From Afipia sp. GAS231 (lineage in GTDB: Bacteria; Pseudomonadota; Alphaproteobacteria; Rhizobiales; Xanthobacteraceae): a stretch of 64,000 nucleotides of DNA. Location of the stretch: positions 4,092,001 through 4,156,000 of the forward strand of contig NZ_LT629703.1 in the NCBI RefSeq assembly GCF_900103365.1. The letters are read 5' to 3'. This document shows positions 1 through 9,721 of the stretch, one piece after another. The position numbers were made by a program, and so were the translations under genes. The notes under the pieces were generated by a model, which did no database searches, was not told the DNA's origin, and saw nothing but the letters and a program-made list of their open reading frames with translations. Numbering within the stretch: position 1 is the first letter of the stretch; every line of letters starts with the position of its first letter.

Positions 1-205
1 GGGTGAAATCCGCGACGGCAATGATTTGCTCTCGCGAGTCCGGCCCATAGGAGGCGGCGGACAGCCCGGCCAACTTGACGAAGTCAACCAGGTCGGGCGG
101 GACCGCCATTCGGACGTCATGGCCGCGGCGTTGCAGTTCCACACCGACCGCGGCACAGGGCTCGACGTCGCCGCGAGTCCCATGGGCTGCCAAAACGAAC
201 TTCAC
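1..205 (-). CDS. MGT-family glycosyltransferase, N-terminal part (runs off the window)
   Basis: The first 68 codons of a minus-strand gene that continues past base 1. It starts at a GTG at 205, with a purine-rich GGAAAG about 8 bases upstream. The N-terminus carries the segment [16 protein letters not shown] followed by [12 protein letters not shown], which is the signature of the GT1/MGT glycosyltransferases related to mycobacterial Rv1524/Rv1526c and to sterol or macrolide glycosyltransferases. These enzymes move a sugar from a nucleotide sugar onto a lipid or secondary metabolite at the cytoplasmic face. It lies on the same strand as, and 98 bp after, the PapA-like gene, so it may glycosylate the lipid made by that gene and the PKS. 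In M. tuberculosis Rv1526c lies beside pks5-papA4. The catalytic and sugar-binding C-terminal half is not visible, so donor and acceptor are unknown. Confidence 0.85.
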   Translation of the reverse strand, partial: MKFVLAAHGTRGDVEPCAAVGVELQRRGHDVRMAVPPDLVDFVKLAGLSAASYGPDSREQIIAVADFT

Positions 206-260
206 CGGCGCAACTTTCCGCTGCCAGATACGTGGGCCAGTTTTTCGATGTGGGCCAAAT

Positions 261-306
261 CTTCGATGCCTACAAAACTTCGATGCCTACAAATCTTCGA
301 TGCCTA
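261..306. repeat. 17-bp tandem repeat, three units (last one partial)
   Basis: Two complete units (261-277 and 278-294) of CTTCGATGCCTACAAA plus A or T, followed by a 12-base partial unit at 295-306. The array lies between the start of the glycosyltransferase and the end of the PapA-like gene, and the last unit overlaps the PapA stop codon. An expanded or contracted copy number would change the distance between the two genes, not their reading frames. Confidence 0.8.
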
Positions 307-1749
307 ACTGGCTACGCGAACCGGCACCCCGGCCAAGCCGTCACCGACGGCACGGTGGAACACAGACATTAGCGCCTCCGTGTAGCGCCTGACGGATTCC
401 CGGGCAATCGGGTTTTTCGGATAGGAGACCATGATCGTGACCTCGTCGAACAGGCGGTAAACCGTAGAGTAGGCGAACGCCGGGTTTCTGCCGTCGGTGA
501 ACGCAGTCGCATTCACGCCCTTCATTGCGCTTGCGACGATGGCAGAAAGCGGAGGAAGTCCTGCGTCCATATAGTTCATCATGGTGAACTGAGGTCCAGG
601 TCTTCGCAGCCCGGGAGCCAATTCCAGCACCCGGTCGTACGGTACATTCGCCAGGTCGATATTTGCGTCGAACGACGCCTGGGCCACGCGGGCGGTTTCC
701 TCGAACGAGTTCGGGCGGATGGCAACGGTGAACGGTACCACGCCGGTAAACCATCCCATCGTCATGAAATCCGCCGGGTTCTTTCGTTTATCGATGGGAG
801 TGAGTCCGTAATACGTTTCCGCACCGGTTAACTCGTAATGCGTAAGGGCCACGCAGGCGAATAAACCGCCGCTGAACCTCACGCCGGTCTGCCGGCAAAT
901 GGCTTCGAACCGAGCCGTCTGCTCCGGACCCAATAGCCGCCTCACGTGGACTTCCCCGCCGTCTCGCATCGATTGCTCGCCGAGCGGCAGCGGGAAGTCC
1001 GGCAGCGTTCCGCCGTTGGCTTCCGCGAACTCGATCCACTTCCGCACCTCGGGCGATTCCAGCGTCACTCCCGATACATATTGGCTTTCCCGCAGGCAGA
1101 AATCGTCATAACTGGCTGCTGGTGGCAGCGTGACCGGTGCCTTGCCTTCCAGGAGGGCGTTGTAGTTCATCAAGATCTCTACATAAAAGCTGGCAATCAG
1201 CACCGGGTCGCAGTGGAGATGGTCGACCGACGCGTACAACGTAAAGCGGTCCTGGTACTGGATGACGCCGAACCTGAAGCAATCCCATTGCAGCGGGTCG
1301 GGCGTGGCCAACACGTGATCTCGCCACTCGAGCTGCGTCATCACGCCATACTCTTTAGCGACGAATTGAATATCGCGAGGATCCTGGATGGTGTGTCGGA
1401 CGATGTTCTGGGCGTCCTTGTATTCGAACCAGCTGCGGTACGTCGCGTGGCGCCGAAGGTGCGCGTTGAGGACGTAGGTGATGACGCGAATATCGCAGCG
1501 GCCGGGCACATCCCACGAGCCCATGACCGTGCGTGAATAATCGAGGCTTCGCTCCCGGAACTCGACATAGCCACGAAGATGGCCTGCCTGCATCGAGCTG
1601 GGAGGTACCGGGCTTATTGGCGCCAGCCGGGCGTTTTCAATGCTGCGGGGTGTTGGCCCCCAGGTAACGACTGAACCTGGTCCCGGATTCCAGTCGTAGG
1701 CGCTGCCTACTCGTAGCCCGTCGTGATCGGAGCCTCCACCTAAAAACAC
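304..1749 (-). CDS. PapA-type acyltransferase (PapA2/PapA3-like)
   Basis: A 481-residue condensation-domain-fold acyltransferase. The catalytic HxxxD motif is present as HLHCD at about residues 177-181, inside ASVDHLHCDP, the same context as HLCVDP of mycobacterial PapA2. Further PapA-like segments are PLQWDCFRFG, HLRRHATYRSWFE and MGWFTGVVP. Family members transfer a fatty or polyketide acyl group from a thioester onto trehalose or another polyol (PapA1/2 in sulfolipid, PapA3 in polyacyltrehalose). The start is a GTG preceded by AGGAAAGG. It lies 57 bp downstream of the PKS on the same strand, so it probably offloads the PKS product; the PKS has no thioesterase. Length is close to mycobacterial PapA2. 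Acceptor identity (trehalose) is inferred from the neighbouring otsA, not seen directly. Confidence 0.93.
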   Translation of the reverse strand: MFLGGGSDHDGLRVGSAYDWNPGPGSVVTWGPTPRSIENARLAPISPVPPSSMQAGHLRGYVEFRERSLDYSRTVMGSWDVPGRCDIRVITYVLNAHLRRHATYRSWFEYKDAQNIVRHTIQDPRDIQFVAKEYGVMTQLEWRDHVLATPDPLQWDCFRFGVIQYQDRFTLYASVDHLHCDPVLIASFYVEILMNYNALLEGKAPVTLPPAASYDDFCLRESQYVSGVTLESPEVRKWIEFAEANGGTLPDFPLPLGEQSMRDGGEVHVRRLLGPEQTARFEAICRQTGVRFSGGLFACVALTHYELTGAETYYGLTPIDKRKNPADFMTMGWFTGVVPFTVAIRPNSFEETARVAQASFDANIDLANVPYDRVLELAPGLRRPGPQFTMMNYMDAGLPPLSAIVASAMKGVNATAFTDGRNPAFAYSTVYRLFDEVTIMVSYPKNPIARESVRRYTEALMSVFHRAVGDGLAGVPVRVAS

Positions 1750-1806
1750 ATTTTCCCTTTCCTGATATCCTGAAGCAGTGCACCGTCCGTCGACGGAGGA
1801 TCTGCG

Positions 1807-4800
1807 TTACGCGGGCCTTGCGGGATTCTCTTCCTTGGGGGCCATCTTCTGGAACAGGTGATCCGCCAAGCCTCGAACGGTTGTGATGTCCGTAGAGGTG
1901 ATGCGAACCCCCGTCACGTTCTCGATTTGAATGCGCAGTTCGAGGTTGCCCAGCGAGTCGAGACCGTACTCGAAAAGCGGGTGGTCCGGGTTGACGCTGC
2001 GACGCAGGCTCAGACCGATCTGTTCCGAGAGCAGACGCCGCAGCCGGGCGGGCCACTCGTCGAGCGGCAGCTCGGCGAGTTCAGCGCGCAGTTTGCCCGA
2101 GCCTGAGTGCTTTTTCCCCGCGGCTTTGAACATCTCGAAGAACTTGCTGCGTTCCGCTATGGACGTGATCCACGGTGTTTTGATGAGCGGACTATAGCCA
2201 GTGTAGCTGCGGTTGTGGCGCAGCAGCTGCTCGAATGCATATGCGCCCTCGTCCGGAGTGATTGCGGCGCCGCTGTCTTCGGCAAACTTCGCCCCGCCGC
2301 CGATCTCTCCCCAGGCGCCCCAGGCAATTGCCGTGGCCGGCAGGCCCTGTGCGCGCCGCCAGTGGGCGAATGCATCCAGCCAGCTGTTGGCAGCCGCGTA
2401 GGCACCCTGACCCGGCGATCCCAGCAGCGCGGCCGCCGACGAGAACACGCAAAACCAGTCCAGCTCCGCGGCCGCGGTAGCCTCGTGCAGATTCCACGCG
2501 CCGTGCACCTTGGGCGCCCAGTCGCGGTCGATCAGTTCGTCGGTGATGTTCGTCAACGTGGCGTCCTCGACCACGGCGGCCGCGTGCAGCACGCCACGCA
2601 GCGGAAGTCCGGCTGCGGTCGCCGTCGCCAGCAAACGCTCCGCGGTATGAGCCTGAGCGATGTCACCGCGCTCCACCAACACATCGGACCCAATCGAACG
2701 GATGCGTTCGATTGTCTCGAGCACCTTTACCGTAGGCTCGGAACGAGAGTTGAGCACGATCCGGCGGGCGCCTGCGGCGGCCATCTTCTCGGCCAGGAAC
2801 AGTCCGAGGTCGCCCAAACCACCGGTGATAATGTAGGAGCCCTCCCGCCGGAAAGCCGCAACCTGCTCGGGCGGCCGCACCACGCTGCTGCGTCCGGCCC
2901 GCGGGATGTCGAGGACGAGCTTGCCGGTGTGTTCGGCCGCGCTCATCGCACGAACCGCCGTTACCGCATCGGCGAGCGGATAGTGCGTGCTCGCGGGCAT
3001 CGGCAGCACACCCTCGGCGATCAACCGGTACACGGTGCTCAGGATCCCGCTGACCTGCTGCGGATGGCTGGCCGACATCAGTCCCAGGTCAAGGCCCCAG
3101 AACGCGAGGTTGCGACGGAACGGGAAGAGTCCCAGTTTGGTGTCCCCGTAGATGTCGCGCTTGCCGATCTCGACGAACCGTCCGCCCGGCGCGAGCAGAT
3201 CGAGCCCTGCCAACTGCGCGGCGCCCGTCACCGAGTTGAGCACGACGTCCACGCCGTACCCATCGGTGTCGCGACGGATCTGATCGGCGAACTCGACGCT
3301 GCGCGAGTCGTAGACATGCGCGATTCCCATGTCGCACAATAGCTGTCGACGCTGCTCGCTGCCGGCGGTGGCAAAGATCTCGGCACCCGCCGCACGCGCG
3401 ATCGCGATCGCAGCCTGTCCCACGCCACCGGTTCCGGAGTGGATCAGTACCTTGTCGCCAGCCTTGATACGGGCAAGGCCGTCCAGGCCGTACCATGCGG
3501 TCGCGTGGGCCGTGGTTACCGCGGCGGCCTGGGCGTCGGTCATGCCCTCCGGCAGCTTGGTGGCCAGACGCGCATCACAGGTGACGAACGTGGCCCAGCA
3601 GCCGTCGGCCGACATGCCGCCGACGTGATCGCCGATCTTGTGGTTGGTGATGTCGGATCCGACGGCCGTCACCACGCCCGCGAAATCCGTGCCCAGCCGG
3701 GGCAAGGTCCCGTCGAGGCTCCGATAGAGCCCGAACGCGTTGAGAACATCGGCGAAGTTGATACTCGAGGCGGTGACCGCGACCTCGATCTGCCCGGGAC
3801 CCGGCGGGCTGCGGTCAAAAGCGGCGAATTCCATCGTTTGCAGGTCACCCGGAGTTCGGATGTGCATCCGCATGCCGTCGCGATCGTGTTCCGCGACGGT
3901 GGTTTGGCGCTCGTCGTGGTGCAGCGGAGCAGGGCACAGGCGCGCGGTGTACCACGCGTCGTTGCGCCACGCCGTTTCGTCTTCCCCCGGCGCCATCAGC
4001 AACAACTGGCGTACCACCTGATCGGTTCTGGTGCGCTCATCAACATCGATGTGAGTGGTCTGCAGGTGCGGGTGCTCGATGCCGATCACACGGAGCAGGC
4101 CGCGCAGTCCGCCCTGGTCCAGATTGGGAGTGTCGTCCGACAGCACCTTCTGAGCATTCCTGGTGATGACGTAAAGCCGAGGCGACGCGCCCTCGATGTC
4201 CAGCAGTTCGCGGGCGATGCGCACCACGTGGCGGACGTACTCACCGCCACGCGCGGCGCTTTCTCCGTCCGCATTTCCGTTCTTCGGCCCGGTGATCACG
4301 ACCACGCCGGCGTACCCGCCTTTTTCGATCTCTGCGCGCAGCCGCCCGGCCATCGCCCGATGGTCGGCCCGCCGGGGCCAGGACAGCGTGGTGCATTCCG
4401 CCTCGCGCGGCTTCATCGCATCGGTGAGCGCCGCCGCCAGGAGATCGGCGGCATCGGACGTGGTGACCAGAAGCCAGGCGCCAGTCCCGGTGGTGCCCAC
4501 CTCCGGCAGGTCGCGTTGCTGCCATTCCACGGTCAGCAACCGCTCGGCCATCACCCGGGCCTGCGTGGCGCCGGGCGAGATCCCTGTGCCCATTTGCAGT
4601 CCGCGCACCGTCAGCAGCACGTTGCCTTGCTTATCCAGGATGTCGAGGTCGGCCTCGATGGCGCCACCGGTCGCCGTCACCCTCGAGTAGCAGTAGCGGG
4701 CCGTGCTGAGGGGGCCGTGAACCCGCAGCTGCCGGACACCGAGCGGCAGCAGCAGGCCGCTGAGGCTGGCGTTCACAACACTGGGGTGGGCGGCGACCGA

Positions 4801-7800
4801 CTGAAAGCAGGCATCGAGCAGTGCCGGATGCACGCCGTAACTGCTCTGTTGTGTCCGGACCGCGCTGGGCAGACCGATCTCGGCCAACACCGTGGTGCTG
4901 TTTCCCTCAGCAGTGTGAGCGGCGGCAAGGCCGGCGAATGCCGGACCGTATTGAATGCCGCGGAGGTCCATCGCCTCCCGGAGGTTCGTACCTTCAACAC
5001 GGGTCGGGTGCGCGGCCAGCAACTCGTCGATGTCCTCGGCGGCGGGCCGCTCTTCATCGTCGGCCTTGTGCAACACTGCGGAAGCGCGCCGCGCTTGCAT
5101 CCCGTCCTCATTGGTCTCCACCACAAACGCGAAGGTGCCGGACACCTCTGCGGTTGCGCCAAGGCTGATTTGCCCGTGCTCGTCGAGGAGCAGCATCTGC
5201 TCGAAGCGGACACCGCTAACCCCGGATGCCTCGCCGAAGATGGTGCGGGCCGCGGTGAGCGCCATCTCGCAGTACGCCGCACCCGGCAGGGCGGCCTTGC
5301 CGTGGATCTGATGGTCACCCAGCCAGGGCAGCGTCGCGGTACCGATTTCGGCCTGCCAAACGTGGCGATCGGGTTGCTGGGGCAAGCGTACGTGCTGGCC
5401 CATCAACGGGTGAACCGCAACGCTCGAACGCAACGCGCTGGAGCTGTGACCCTCGCGGCTCAACAACAAGCTCCGGTGGGTCCAGGCCGGCAGTGGGGCA
5501 TCCATCAGATGTCCACCGGGATAGAGCAGGGAGAAGTCGACCATGGCACCGGTGGCGAAAAAGTCGCCCAACAACCCGCGCAGCCCGTGGGGTAGCGGCT
5601 GCTCCTTCCGCATCGCGGCAACTGCAGCTACGGTCATATCGAGGCTGCGGGCGGTTTGATCGATCGCATGGATCAGCAGCGGGTGGGGTGATAATTCACC
5701 GAAGACCCGGAAGCCGTCCTCCAGAGCCGCCTGCACCGCCGCCGAGAAACGCACCGTGTGGCGCAGGTTGTCGACCCAGTAGTTGGCGTCGCAGTAAGGC
5801 TCTTCGCGAGGGTCGAACGAGGTGGCGGAGTAGTACCGAACGTTCGGCGTCAACGGCTCGATCTCCGCCAGAACCTCGTAGAGTTCGTCGAGGATCGGAT
5901 CGACTTGCGGCGAATGCGATGCCACGTCGACCGCAACCTCGCGGGCCATCACATCGCGCTTCTCCCATGACGCGACCAACTTGCGGACTGTCTCGGTTGC
6001 GCCGCAAATAACCGTGGATTGCGGAGAGGCCACCACCGCCACCACGACGTCATCGACGCCGTGCGCCATGAGTTCCGAAAGTACTTGCTGGGCAGGCAGC
6101 TCTACCGACGCCATCGCGCCTGAACCGGCGATCTTGGTCATTAGTCGCGAGCGGCGGCAGATGATCCGCGCACCGTCTTCCAGCGACAGCGCTCCCGCGA
6201 CGACAGCGGCCGCGGACTCGCCCATCGAATGGCCGATGACCGCCCCAGGCCGGACTCCGTAGGATTTCATCGTGGCCGCCAGCCCGACCTGCATGGCGAA
6301 GATCGCTGGCTGGATCTGATCGATGCCGGTCACCTTCTCGGGTGAGGTCAGCGCGTCGGTTACCGAGAAGCCGGATTCGGCAGCGATCAGTGGCTCCATT
6401 TCGGCGATGGCCGCCGCGAATGCCGGCTCGTTCGCCAGCAGGTCCGCGCCCATTGCGGCCCACTGCGATCCATGGCCGGAGAACACCCAGACCGGACCGC
6501 GTTCGTCCTGCCCCACCACTTCCTGGTATATCGCATCACCTTCGGCGACCTTCCGCAGCGCCGCTACCAGCTCCGCGTTGGTGCTGGCAAGCACGGCTGT
6601 CCGCACTGAGCGGTGACCACGCCGGCGCGCAAGCGTGTAGGCCAGGTCCGGCGTCGCCAGGTCCGACGGTTGCGCCTCGACCCAGTCGGCTAGCCGCCCA
6701 GCGGCTTGCTGCAGTCCCACGGTCGACGAGGATGTCAGCGGGAACAGCAGGGGGCCGTCGCGGCCCGGTTTGATGGCCGCGCCGTTGCCGGAAAGCGGCT
6801 TGGGTGCCTCCTCGACGATCGCGTGCACATTCGTTCCGGAGATCCCGTACGCCGAGACCGCCGCACGTCGCGGCTGTCCGTCATCCAGCGGCCACGGCGT
6901 CGTCTCTTTCGGCACGAACAGCCCGGTGTCGATCCTGGCCAATGCATCAGGCAAGGCTTCGAAGTGCAGGTTCTTGGGGACGACGCCATGCCGGACGGAA
7001 AGCAGCGCTTTCATCATCCCCAGCGCACCGGCGGCCGCTTGAGTGTGCCCGAAATTGGTCTTCGAGGCGCCGAGGACGCAGGGGTTGTCGAGGCCGTAGA
7101 CCTCGGAAAGGCTAGTATACTCGATTGGGTCACCGACCGGAGTACCCGTGCCGTGCGCCTCGACCATGCCGACGGTGCCGGCGTCTACGCCTGCTGCGGC
7201 AAGAGCCGCGCGGTACACCGCGGTCTGCGCCTTGCCGGAGGGCATCGCGATGTTCGTGGTGTGGCCGTTATGGTTGGCCGCGGTGCTGCGGATCACACCG
7301 AGAATCCGGTCGCCATCCCGCTGCGCGTCCGGCAGGCGCTTGAGCAACAGGACGACGCAACCCTCGCCAGACACGAAGCCGTCTGCTTTGGCGTCGAACG
7401 CATGGCAATGCCCGGTGCCCGACAGCATGCCCCCCGCCGACGCCGATGCGGACCTGCGCGGCTCCATCATGACGTTGACGCCGCCCGCGAATGCAAGCTT
7501 GCTCTCTCCGTCGTTCAGGCTGCGGCATGCCTGATGGATCGCGAACAGGCCGGACGAGCATGCGGTGTCCACTGTGACCGCGGGCCCGCGCAGCCCGAGC
7601 GCATAAGCAATCCGCCCGGACGCCATGCAGGAAATGGTGCCTGTATTTCCATAAGGTCCGTCGAAGGCGTCGGTGGCGATGTGCACGAATTGGTAGTCGC
7701 CGTAGTTTAATCCGACGAAGACTCCTGTTTCAGCGGCGATCGTGCGCTTGGTGAGCCCGGCGTGTTCCATGGCTTCCCACGCGGTTTCCAACAGCAACCG

Positions 7801-8088
7801 ATGCTGAGGATCCATCGCCGTCGCTTCTTTTTCCGTGATGCCGAAGAAATCCGGGTCGAAGCCGCCGATGTCGTCCAGGAAAGAGCCCCACTTGCATATC
7901 GACCGGCCCGGCACCCCCGGCTCGGGGTCGTAGTAGTAGTCAGCGTCCCAGCGGTCGGCGGGAATCTCCGTGACGAGGTCGTCACCACGCAGCAGCGCTT
8001 CCCAACAGAGATCTGGGGAGTTGATGTCGCCCGGCAGCCGGCACGCCATCCCGATGACGGCGACCGCAGTCACACTTGCCTTGTCCAC
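1807..8088 (-). CDS. Mas/Pks2-type iterative reducing polyketide synthase
   Basis: A 2093-residue type I PKS with the full KS-AT-DH-ER-KR-ACP order of mycobacterial Mas, Pks2 and Pks5. Active sites look intact: KS Cys177 in DTACSS with His312 and His348; AT Ser621 in GHSMGES; DH HxxxGxxxxP at His926 and Asp1092; ER nucleotide site SGTGGVG near 1551-1557; KR GGLGDLG near 1756-1762 with Tyr1897; ACP Ser2045 in GLDSL. The AT carries VASH at 722-725, the variant found in methylmalonyl-using mycobacterial enzymes, so a methyl-branched fatty acid is expected. There is no thioesterase. The GTG at 8088 is chosen because AGGGAGAGG and GGGGGAG precede it; the frame also allows a GTG at 8139 (2110 residues). 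Long stretches read like Pks2/Mas, far closer than a generic PKS, suggesting transfer from an actinobacterium. No FadD/FAAL loading gene or MmpL exporter is visible nearby. Confidence 0.97.
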   Translation of the reverse strand: MDKASVTAVAVIGMACRLPGDINSPDLCWEALLRGDDLVTEIPADRWDADYYYDPEPGVPGRSICKWGSFLDDIGGFDPDFFGITEKEATAMDPQHRLLLETAWEAMEHAGLTKRTIAAETGVFVGLNYGDYQFVHIATDAFDGPYGNTGTISCMASGRIAYALGLRGPAVTVDTACSSGLFAIHQACRSLNDGESKLAFAGGVNVMMEPRRSASASAGGMLSGTGHCHAFDAKADGFVSGEGCVVLLLKRLPDAQRDGDRILGVIRSTAANHNGHTTNIAMPSGKAQTAVYRAALAAAGVDAGTVGMVEAHGTGTPVGDPIEYTSLSEVYGLDNPCVLGASKTNFGHTQAAAGALGMMKALLSVRHGVVPKNLHFEALPDALARIDTGLFVPKETTPWPLDDGQPRRAAVSAYGISGTNVHAIVEEAPKPLSGNGAAIKPGRDGPLLFPLTSSSTVGLQQAAGRLADWVEAQPSDLATPDLAYTLARRRGHRSVRTAVLASTNAELVAALRKVAEGDAIYQEVVGQDERGPVWVFSGHGSQWAAMGADLLANEPAFAAAIAEMEPLIAAESGFSVTDALTSPEKVTGIDQIQPAIFAMQVGLAATMKSYGVRPGAVIGHSMGESAAAVVAGALSLEDGARIICRRSRLMTKIAGSGAMASVELPAQQVLSELMAHGVDDVVVAVVASPQSTVICGATETVRKLVASWEKRDVMAREVAVDVASHSPQVDPILDELYEVLAEIEPLTPNVRYYSATSFDPREEPYCDANYWVDNLRHTVRFSAAVQAALEDGFRVFGELSPHPLLIHAIDQTARSLDMTVAAVAAMRKEQPLPHGLRGLLGDFFATGAMVDFSLLYPGGHLMDAPLPAWTHRSLLLSREGHSSSALRSSVAVHPLMGQHVRLPQQPDRHVWQAEIGTATLPWLGDHQIHGKAALPGAAYCEMALTAARTIFGEASGVSGVRFEQMLLLDEHGQISLGATAEVSGTFAFVVETNEDGMQARRASAVLHKADDEERPAAEDIDELLAAHPTRVEGTNLREAMDLRGIQYGPAFAGLAAAHTAEGNSTTVLAEIGLPSAVRTQQSSYGVHPALLDACFQSVAAHPSVVNASLSGLLLPLGVRQLRVHGPLSTARYCYSRVTATGGAIEADLDILDKQGNVLLTVRGLQMGTGISPGATQARVMAERLLTVEWQQRDLPEVGTTGTGAWLLVTTSDAADLLAAALTDAMKPREAECTTLSWPRRADHRAMAGRLRAEIEKGGYAGVVVITGPKNGNADGESAARGGEYVRHVVRIARELLDIEGASPRLYVITRNAQKVLSDDTPNLDQGGLRGLLRVIGIEHPHLQTTHIDVDERTRTDQVVRQLLLMAPGEDETAWRNDAWYTARLCPAPLHHDERQTTVAEHDRDGMRMHIRTPGDLQTMEFAAFDRSPPGPGQIEVAVTASSINFADVLNAFGLYRSLDGTLPRLGTDFAGVVTAVGSDITNHKIGDHVGGMSADGCWATFVTCDARLATKLPEGMTDAQAAAVTTAHATAWYGLDGLARIKAGDKVLIHSGTGGVGQAAIAIARAAGAEIFATAGSEQRRQLLCDMGIAHVYDSRSVEFADQIRRDTDGYGVDVVLNSVTGAAQLAGLDLLAPGGRFVEIGKRDIYGDTKLGLFPFRRNLAFWGLDLGLMSASHPQQVSGILSTVYRLIAEGVLPMPASTHYPLADAVTAVRAMSAAEHTGKLVLDIPRAGRSSVVRPPEQVAAFRREGSYIITGGLGDLGLFLAEKMAAAGARRIVLNSRSEPTVKVLETIERIRSIGSDVLVERGDIAQAHTAERLLATATAAGLPLRGVLHAAAVVEDATLTNITDELIDRDWAPKVHGAWNLHEATAAAELDWFCVFSSAAALLGSPGQGAYAAANSWLDAFAHWRRAQGLPATAIAWGAWGEIGGGAKFAEDSGAAITPDEGAYAFEQLLRHNRSYTGYSPLIKTPWITSIAERSKFFEMFKAAGKKHSGSGKLRAELAELPLDEWPARLRRLLSEQIGLSLRRSVNPDHPLFEYGLDSLGNLELRIQIENVTGVRITSTDITTVRGLADHLFQKMAPKEENPARPA

Positions 8089-8247
8089 GCTCCCCCGCCT
8101 CTCCCTGCCTATTCCCAAGTTCCTATCACTGCTGCACACTCTTAGTCAGGGCTTTGATAAATATAACCGAATTTTTATGTGCGAGCTGGCAACCGTGTCC
8201 CACCATGGAGCTGCCGAATCAACGTTTTGCCGTCTCGGGAGGCTGTC
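8089..8247. promoter_or_regulatory. Divergent intergenic region between the PKS and otsA
   Basis: About 160 bp separates the chosen starts of the minus-strand PKS and the plus-strand otsA. Positions 8150-8180 are markedly AT-rich compared with the surroundings and contain TATATT on the minus strand and TATAAC on the plus strand, possible -10 elements for the two directions. No clear operator was found. Divergent arrangement suggests joint control, which is an inference. Confidence 0.35.
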
Positions 8248-9669
8248 GTGAGCGTGGTCGTCGTTTCCAATCGGGTGGCAGGAGCAAAAGCCGGTGAACC
8301 AATCTCGGGAGGATTGGAGGCAGCACTAATCCCGATGGTCAGCAGGCATGGTGCGACCTGGCTCGGTTTCGGCGGTGACGTGAGCAGCGCGTGTCGGGCG
8401 AGAAATTCCAGTGCAGATATCCGGGCCCTCGGCACTGGCGCGATCGTCGTCGTCGACCCGCCCATACAGCACTATATCAACTACTATGAGGGTTTCGCCA
8501 ATTCTGTTCTCTGGCCGGTACTACATTCGCGTGTCGATCTCATCCACGTTACGGCCGATCACTTCGGGTCCTATCGCGAAGTCAACGCCTTCATGGCGCG
8601 GGCGCTAATGCGCTTTGACAAGCCGGACTCCATTTTCTGGATCCACGATTATCATTTTCTCCCGCTTGGCGCCGAAATGCGCCGGCTTGGAATCGAGCGT
8701 CCGATCGGATTTTTTCTGCACACGCCGTGGCCGGACCGCCGCTGCATGGCGGCAGTGCCACATCATCGCGAGATGGTGCAGGAGATGCTGGCCTACGATC
8801 TCGTGGGCTTCCAGACGATCGAATTCCGCCAGAACTTCGAGGATTACCTGCGGTACGAACTGGGCGTAACCGTCAAGAATGACATGATCGCCAGCGCATG
8901 GGGCTGGACCAAGCTGGCGACCTTCCCGGTTGGTATCGACGTCGACGAATTCGCCGCGCGCGCGACCGTCGCCATCGAGCAACCGGACGTGTTGCGGTTG
9001 CGCGCGAGCCTGCAAAGCTCAAAGTTCGTGCTCGGTGTCGACCGGCTCGATTATTCGAAAGGCCTGGCTAGCCGTTTCCGCGCCTTCAGCCGGATGCTGG
9101 AGATCGAGCCGGGCCTGAAGCGCGTGGTGTCGTTTCTACAAGTCGCAGCCCCGTCGCGCGCCAATATTCGCGCCTATCGCGAACTGAAAGCCGATCTCGA
9201 CACTTTGGTGAGGGAGATCAACTGCCGGCATCGTCAGTCCGACTGGACGCCAATCCGCTATCTCAACCAGGAATTTTCACAGTCGACGCTGGCCGGGCTT
9301 TATCGGACCGCGGAGGTCGGCTTGGTGACGCCTTTTAGCGACGGCATGAACCTGGTGGCAAAGGAATTCATCGCCGCGCAAAACCCGGTCGATCCGGGCA
9401 TTCTGATATTGTCGACATTTGCCGGCGCAGCCAAAGAACTCGACGCAGCGCTTCTGGTCGATCCGCACGACGTCGACAGTATGGCGCTGCAGATTGCCAG
9501 GGCGCTCGCTATGACCATTGAAGAACGCCGCGAACGCTGGCAGCAAATGGTAACAAAATTGAAGCGCGGCTCGCTGCAAAACTGGTTCTCCGCGTTCCTG
9601 GATGCACTTTCGGAGGCCCGCCGCTCGCCGTCGGTGCCGGCAAACCCGCCGCGGATGATACTGCGTTGA
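8248..9669 (+). CDS. otsA: Trehalose-6-phosphate synthase (GT20)
   Basis: A 473-residue GT20 enzyme that joins UDP-glucose and glucose-6-phosphate to give trehalose-6-phosphate in the cytoplasm. The N-terminal VVVVSNRVA, the glycine pair in ISGGLEAAL, WIHDYHFLPLG, IGFFLHTPWP, VDRLDYSKGL and SDGMNLVAKEFIAAQ match the OtsA substrate-binding motifs. The start is placed at the GTG at 8248 because GGGAGG lies 5 bases upstream and the protein then begins where OtsA proteins begin; an in-frame upstream ATG at 8179 would add 23 residues unlike the family. No otsB phosphatase lies beside it. The sequence looks alphaproteobacterial, unlike the mycobacterial-looking PKS opposite. Its position suggests it supplies trehalose for acylation, while a general stress or desiccation role is equally possible. 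Confidence 0.95.
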   Translation: MSVVVVSNRVAGAKAGEPISGGLEAALIPMVSRHGATWLGFGGDVSSACRARNSSADIRALGTGAIVVVDPPIQHYINYYEGFANSVLWPVLHSRVDLIHVTADHFGSYREVNAFMARALMRFDKPDSIFWIHDYHFLPLGAEMRRLGIERPIGFFLHTPWPDRRCMAAVPHHREMVQEMLAYDLVGFQTIEFRQNFEDYLRYELGVTVKNDMIASAWGWTKLATFPVGIDVDEFAARATVAIEQPDVLRLRASLQSSKFVLGVDRLDYSKGLASRFRAFSRMLEIEPGLKRVVSFLQVAAPSRANIRAYRELKADLDTLVREINCRHRQSDWTPIRYLNQEFSQSTLAGLYRTAEVGLVTPFSDGMNLVAKEFIAAQNPVDPGILILSTFAGAAKELDAALLVDPHDVDSMALQIARALAMTIEERRERWQQMVTKLKRGSLQNWFSAFLDALSEARRSPSVPANPPRMILR

Positions 9670-9721
9670 CGCTGACAGCGAAGGCCATGCCGGCTATGAT
9701 GGATTGTTGCGGGACTAGACT

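Noticed and set aside
2107..3342. 411-residue open frame antisense to the PKS
   Set aside because: Same reasons: a mirror of the PKS ER-KR coding sequence with no recognisable domain.
3439..5595. 718-residue open frame antisense to the PKS
   Set aside because: It lies wholly opposite the PKS coding region and has arginine- and glycine-rich composition typical of a GC-rich shadow frame; no family motif or ribosome site.
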